In this document: in pieces, positions 58,995 to 64,000 of the stretch
Layout: the number at the start of each line of letters is the position of its first letter
Position numbering within the stretch: the first letter of the stretch is position 1
Assembly: GCF_020616555.1 (NCBI RefSeq)
Contig: NZ_CP085173.1
Span: 4,723,501 to 4,787,500 of the forward strand
Length of the DNA stretch: 64,000 nt
DNA from: Streptomyces longhuiensis
Lineage (GTDB): Bacteria > Actinomycetota > Actinomycetes > Streptomycetales > Streptomycetaceae
Direction of reading: 5' to 3'
Notes under the pieces: model-generated
What the model saw: the letters and a program-made list of their open reading frames with translations, nothing else
Told to the model about the DNA's origin: nothing
Database searches by the model: none
Translations under genes and position numbers: made by a program

Positions 58995-60245
58995 GTGACG
59001 GACGACAGGACCCAGGCGCCCGAGCGAGCCCCCTTCCCCCTCACCGCGTACGTCCAACGGCTCACCGAGCGGGTGCGCGCCTTCGACCGGCGCCGCCCGC
59101 TCGGCTGGGAGCTGGTACTGACGGGCTTCTTCGTGATCGCCGCCCTCGTCGACTACACGGGCGGCGGCTGGCGCAACATCGCCCACAACACCGACGTACC
59201 GGGTCCGCTCGTCCTGTGCCTGAGCCTCGCGCTGACGGTGCCGCTGCTGTGGCGCCGCACACGCCCGATGACGACCCTCGCGGTGATGGTGGCGGCGGGG
59301 GTCGTCAACAGCTGGACGGGCGCGCTGCTCCAGGCGGCCCTGGTCCAGCTCATCGTCGTGTTCAACGTCGCGCTGCGCCGCCCGCTGAAGCTCCTTGCGG
59401 CCGCCTGCGCACTGACGCTGGTGCCGGTCGTCGTCGGCGTCTTCCGCTATCCGAAAGGCAGTTGGGACCAGCAGATCGTCCCGCAGGTGTGGGCGATCAC
59501 CCTCGTGGCGCTCCTCGGCATCGCGGTCCGCAGCCGCCAGGAGTACACGTCGTCCCTCGTCGAGCGCGCCCGCCGACTCGAGGTCGAGCGCGACCAGCAG
59601 GCCCAGCTCGCCGCGGCGGCGGAACGCACCCGCATCGCCCGCGAGATGCACGACATCATCGGCCACAACCTCTCCGTCATCACGGGCCTCGCCGACGGAG
59701 GCTCCTACGCGGCCGCCAAGAACCCCGAACGCGCAGGACAGGCACTGGAGGCCATCGCCACGACGAGCCGCCAGGCCCTCGCGGAACTGCGCCGCCTCCT
59801 CGACGTACTACGCGAAGAGGCCGCGCCCACAGCCGAGTTGACACCCCAGCCGGCGCTCACGGACCTGGACCGGCTCGTCGACGGAGTCCGCGCGGCGGGA
59901 CTGCCCGTACGCCTCGCACTGCGCGGCCGGCCCGACTCCCTCGCCCCCGGCAAGGAACTGACGGTGTACCGGGTCGTGCAGGAGGCACTCACCAACACGC
60001 TCAAGCACGCCGGTCCGGGCGCCGCCGCGGCCGTCGACGTCACGTACGGGGACGACGGAGTACGCGTCAGCGTCACGGACACGGGCCGCGGAGGCCCGGC
60101 ACCAGGGCCGGGCGCGGGCCGCGGCCTGACCGGCATGCGCGAGCGAACTTCCCTCTACGACGGCACACTTGAGGCAGGCCCGCTGCCCACGCCCCCGGGC
60201 GGCTGGCGCGTCCACCTCCATCTCCCGAAGGAACCCTCCCCGTGA
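58995..60245 (+). CDS. NarL-type sensor histidine kinase
   Basis: This 416-residue kinase has about five to six N-terminal transmembrane helices (roughly 37-190). HisKA_3 follows with His219 in IAREMHDIIGHNLSVI, then a HATPase domain whose boxes include VVQEALTNTLKHA and RGLTGMRERTSLYDG. Start is GTG 58995. The response regulator overlaps by GTGA. It probably senses something at the membrane (signal unknown) and controls the ABC exporter upstream. Confidence 0.92.
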   Translation: MTDDRTQAPERAPFPLTAYVQRLTERVRAFDRRRPLGWELVLTGFFVIAALVDYTGGGWRNIAHNTDVPGPLVLCLSLALTVPLLWRRTRPMTTLAVMVAAGVVNSWTGALLQAALVQLIVVFNVALRRPLKLLAAACALTLVPVVVGVFRYPKGSWDQQIVPQVWAITLVALLGIAVRSRQEYTSSLVERARRLEVERDQQAQLAAAAERTRIAREMHDIIGHNLSVITGLADGGSYAAAKNPERAGQALEAIATTSRQALAELRRLLDVLREEAAPTAELTPQPALTDLDRLVDGVRAAGLPVRLALRGRPDSLAPGKELTVYRVVQEALTNTLKHAGPGAAAAVDVTYGDDGVRVSVTDTGRGGPAPGPGAGRGLTGMRERTSLYDGTLEAGPLPTPPGGWRVHLHLPKEPSP

Positions 60246-60904
60246 CCAGCGTGCTCATCGTCGACGACCAGCCCATGCAGCGCTTCGGTTTCCGCATGCT
60301 GCTGGAGAGCCAGGACGATCTGACGGTCGCCGGCGAGGCGGGCGACGGCGCCGAGGCGGTCCGCCTCGCGGCGCGCCTCCACCCCGACGTCGTCCTGATG
60401 GACATCCGCATGCCGGGCCTCGACGGCATCGAGGCCACACGCCGCATCGTCGCTTCAGGCGAACGCACCAGGGTCCTGATCCTCACGACGTTCGACCTCG
60501 ACGAGTACGCATACGACGGCCTGCGTGCGGGAGCGTCCGGATTCCTCGTCAAGGACGCACTGCCCGAGGAGCTCCTCTCCGGGATTCGCGCGGTGGCGAC
60601 AGGCGACGCGGTGGTCGCCCCGAGCCTGACGCGCCGTCTCCTCGACGCGTACGTACAGCACTTGCCGACCACGCACGCGCCCCAGGGCCCCGACCCCCGG
60701 ATCGCCGCCCTCACGGAGCGGGAGCGCGAGATCCTCACGGTCATCGCCCAGGGCTGGACGAATTCGGAGATCGCCGCACGCCTGCACCTCGCCGAATCGA
60801 CGGTGAAGACGCATGTGAGCCGCATTCTGGCGAAGACGGGGGCCAGGGACCGGGTGCAGGCGGTGATCGTGGCGTACGACGCGAAGCTGGTGGAGCCGGC
60901 GTGA
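60242..60904 (+). CDS. NarL/LuxR-type response regulator
   Basis: This 220-residue regulator has a receiver (SVLIVDDQPMQRFGF, Asp54 in VVLMDIRMPGLDGIEA, Lys in FLVKDALPEEL) and a LuxR helix-turn-helix (LTEREREILTVIAQGWTNSEIAARLHLAESTVKTHVSRILAKTGARDR). Start is GTG 60242 overlapping the kinase stop. Transcription of this operon runs towards the rRNA operon and is stopped by the shared 21-bp hairpin. Confidence 0.95.
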   Translation: MTSVLIVDDQPMQRFGFRMLLESQDDLTVAGEAGDGAEAVRLAARLHPDVVLMDIRMPGLDGIEATRRIVASGERTRVLILTTFDLDEYAYDGLRAGASGFLVKDALPEELLSGIRAVATGDAVVAPSLTRRLLDAYVQHLPTTHAPQGPDPRIAALTEREREILTVIAQGWTNSEIAARLHLAESTVKTHVSRILAKTGARDRVQAVIVAYDAKLVEPA

Positions 60905-60925
60905 ATCCGAAAGAACATGAACGCA

Positions 60926-60971
60926 AAAAAGCCTCATTCCCCGAGTTTTCACTCGGGGAATGAGGCTTTTT
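60926..60971. terminator. Bidirectional terminator between the response regulator and rRNA operon
   Basis: A perfect 21-bp stem (60926-60946 and 60951-60971) with loop TTTC, starting with AAAAAGCC and ending GGCTTTTT, has A/T runs on both sides. It can end both the plus-strand operon and the minus-strand rRNA transcript. Confidence 0.93.
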
Positions 60972-60980
60972 ATCAAAAAT

Positions 60981-61100
60981 AGTTCGGCGGCGTCCTACTC
61001 TCCCACAGGGTCCCCCCTGCAGTACCATCGGCGCTGTGAGGCTTAGCTTCCGGGTTCGGAATGTAACCGGGCGTTTCCCTCACGCTATGACCACCGAAAC
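60981..61100 (-). rRNA. rrf: 5S ribosomal RNA
   Basis: Reading the minus strand from 61100, the sequence begins GTTTCGGTGGTCATAGCGTG, contains CCCGGTTACATTCCGAACCC and ends CGCCGCCGAACT. This is the 5S rRNA of Streptomyces, about 120 nt. It follows the 23S gene with an 86-nt spacer, in the standard 16S-23S-5S order. No gene lies in 61101-61187. Confidence 0.93.
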
Positions 61101-61187
61101 ACTATGAAACTGTCAACCGCACCACGCTCTGTGACAAACGTGGGGTTGTTCGTGGTTTCAGAACCAACACAGTGGACGCGAGCAACT

Positions 61188-64000
<2,813 letters not shown>

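Overview
The window is high-GC (about 70% or more), densely coded, and rich in GTG starts and ATGA/GTGA stop-start overlaps. It carries several genes typical of Streptomyces: glnR, rsiG, mshD, a Nur-type Fur regulator and ppk-CHAD-Nudix-pst. Together with the end of an rRNA operon this points to the chromosome of a Streptomyces species. From memory, the gene order largely follows the S. coelicolor region around SCO4120-SCO4190. I could not run a comparison.

Layout. (1) 1-8.1 kb, mostly minus strand: an Eis-type acetyltransferase cut by the left edge, an asparaginase II-type protein, the c-di-GMP-dependent anti-sigma factor RsiG, dtd (plus strand), a YgfZ-type Fe-S protein, the Nur regulator, a nitrobindin-fold protein, and three tandem related membrane-anchored proteins. 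(2) 8.2-12.0 kb: small DsrE-like and DUF3099 genes, a 9-bp minisatellite, then a four-gene minus-strand set. That set holds an ESX/WXG100-like protein with a YxxxD export motif, a large protein with an N-terminal WVG helical region and a papain-like C-terminus, a chagasin-like lipoprotein, and an unknown gene. I read it as a candidate type VII-exported effector with its inhibitor. (3) 12.2-13.6 kb: thiosulfate sulfurtransferase plus sseC, preceded by an unlisted leaderless 26-codon leader with two Cys codons, a probable cysteine attenuator. (4) 13.8-28 kb: DUF2993 proteins, a MoaD-like protein, a hydrolase, glnR, a LacI regulator, a trypsin-like protease, htrA with a two-component system, and a secreted 5'-nucleotidase.

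(5) 28.1-32.4 kb: mshD and a GntR/YtrA-type regulated ABC exporter operon with a perfect 15-bp palindromic operator. (6) 32.7-42.6 kb is a phosphate island: ppk, a CHAD protein and a Nudix hydrolase in overlapping order. It continues with PHO boxes, pstS, an attenuating hairpin, pstCAB, and a divergent DUF47-Pit low-affinity transporter pair. (7) 42.7-47.3 kb: csoR with its operator, a lipoprotein, a bicovalent flavin oxidoreductase and a PAP2 phosphatase. (8) 47.6-56.6 kb: a type IV secretion-like cluster with a lytic transglycosylase/NlpC-P60 protein, VirB8-, VirB6- and VirB4-like proteins and a VirD4-like protein without a Walker A motif. No relaxase is present. (9) 56.6-60.9 kb: a GNAT acetyltransferase and an ABC transporter with a NarL-type two-component system. 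(10) 60.9-64 kb: a shared bidirectional terminator, 5S rRNA and most of 23S rRNA on the minus strand, running off the right edge.

No tRNA, insertion sequence, integrase, CRISPR array or origin was recognised. All functional calls come from reading motifs and context, and no search was run.
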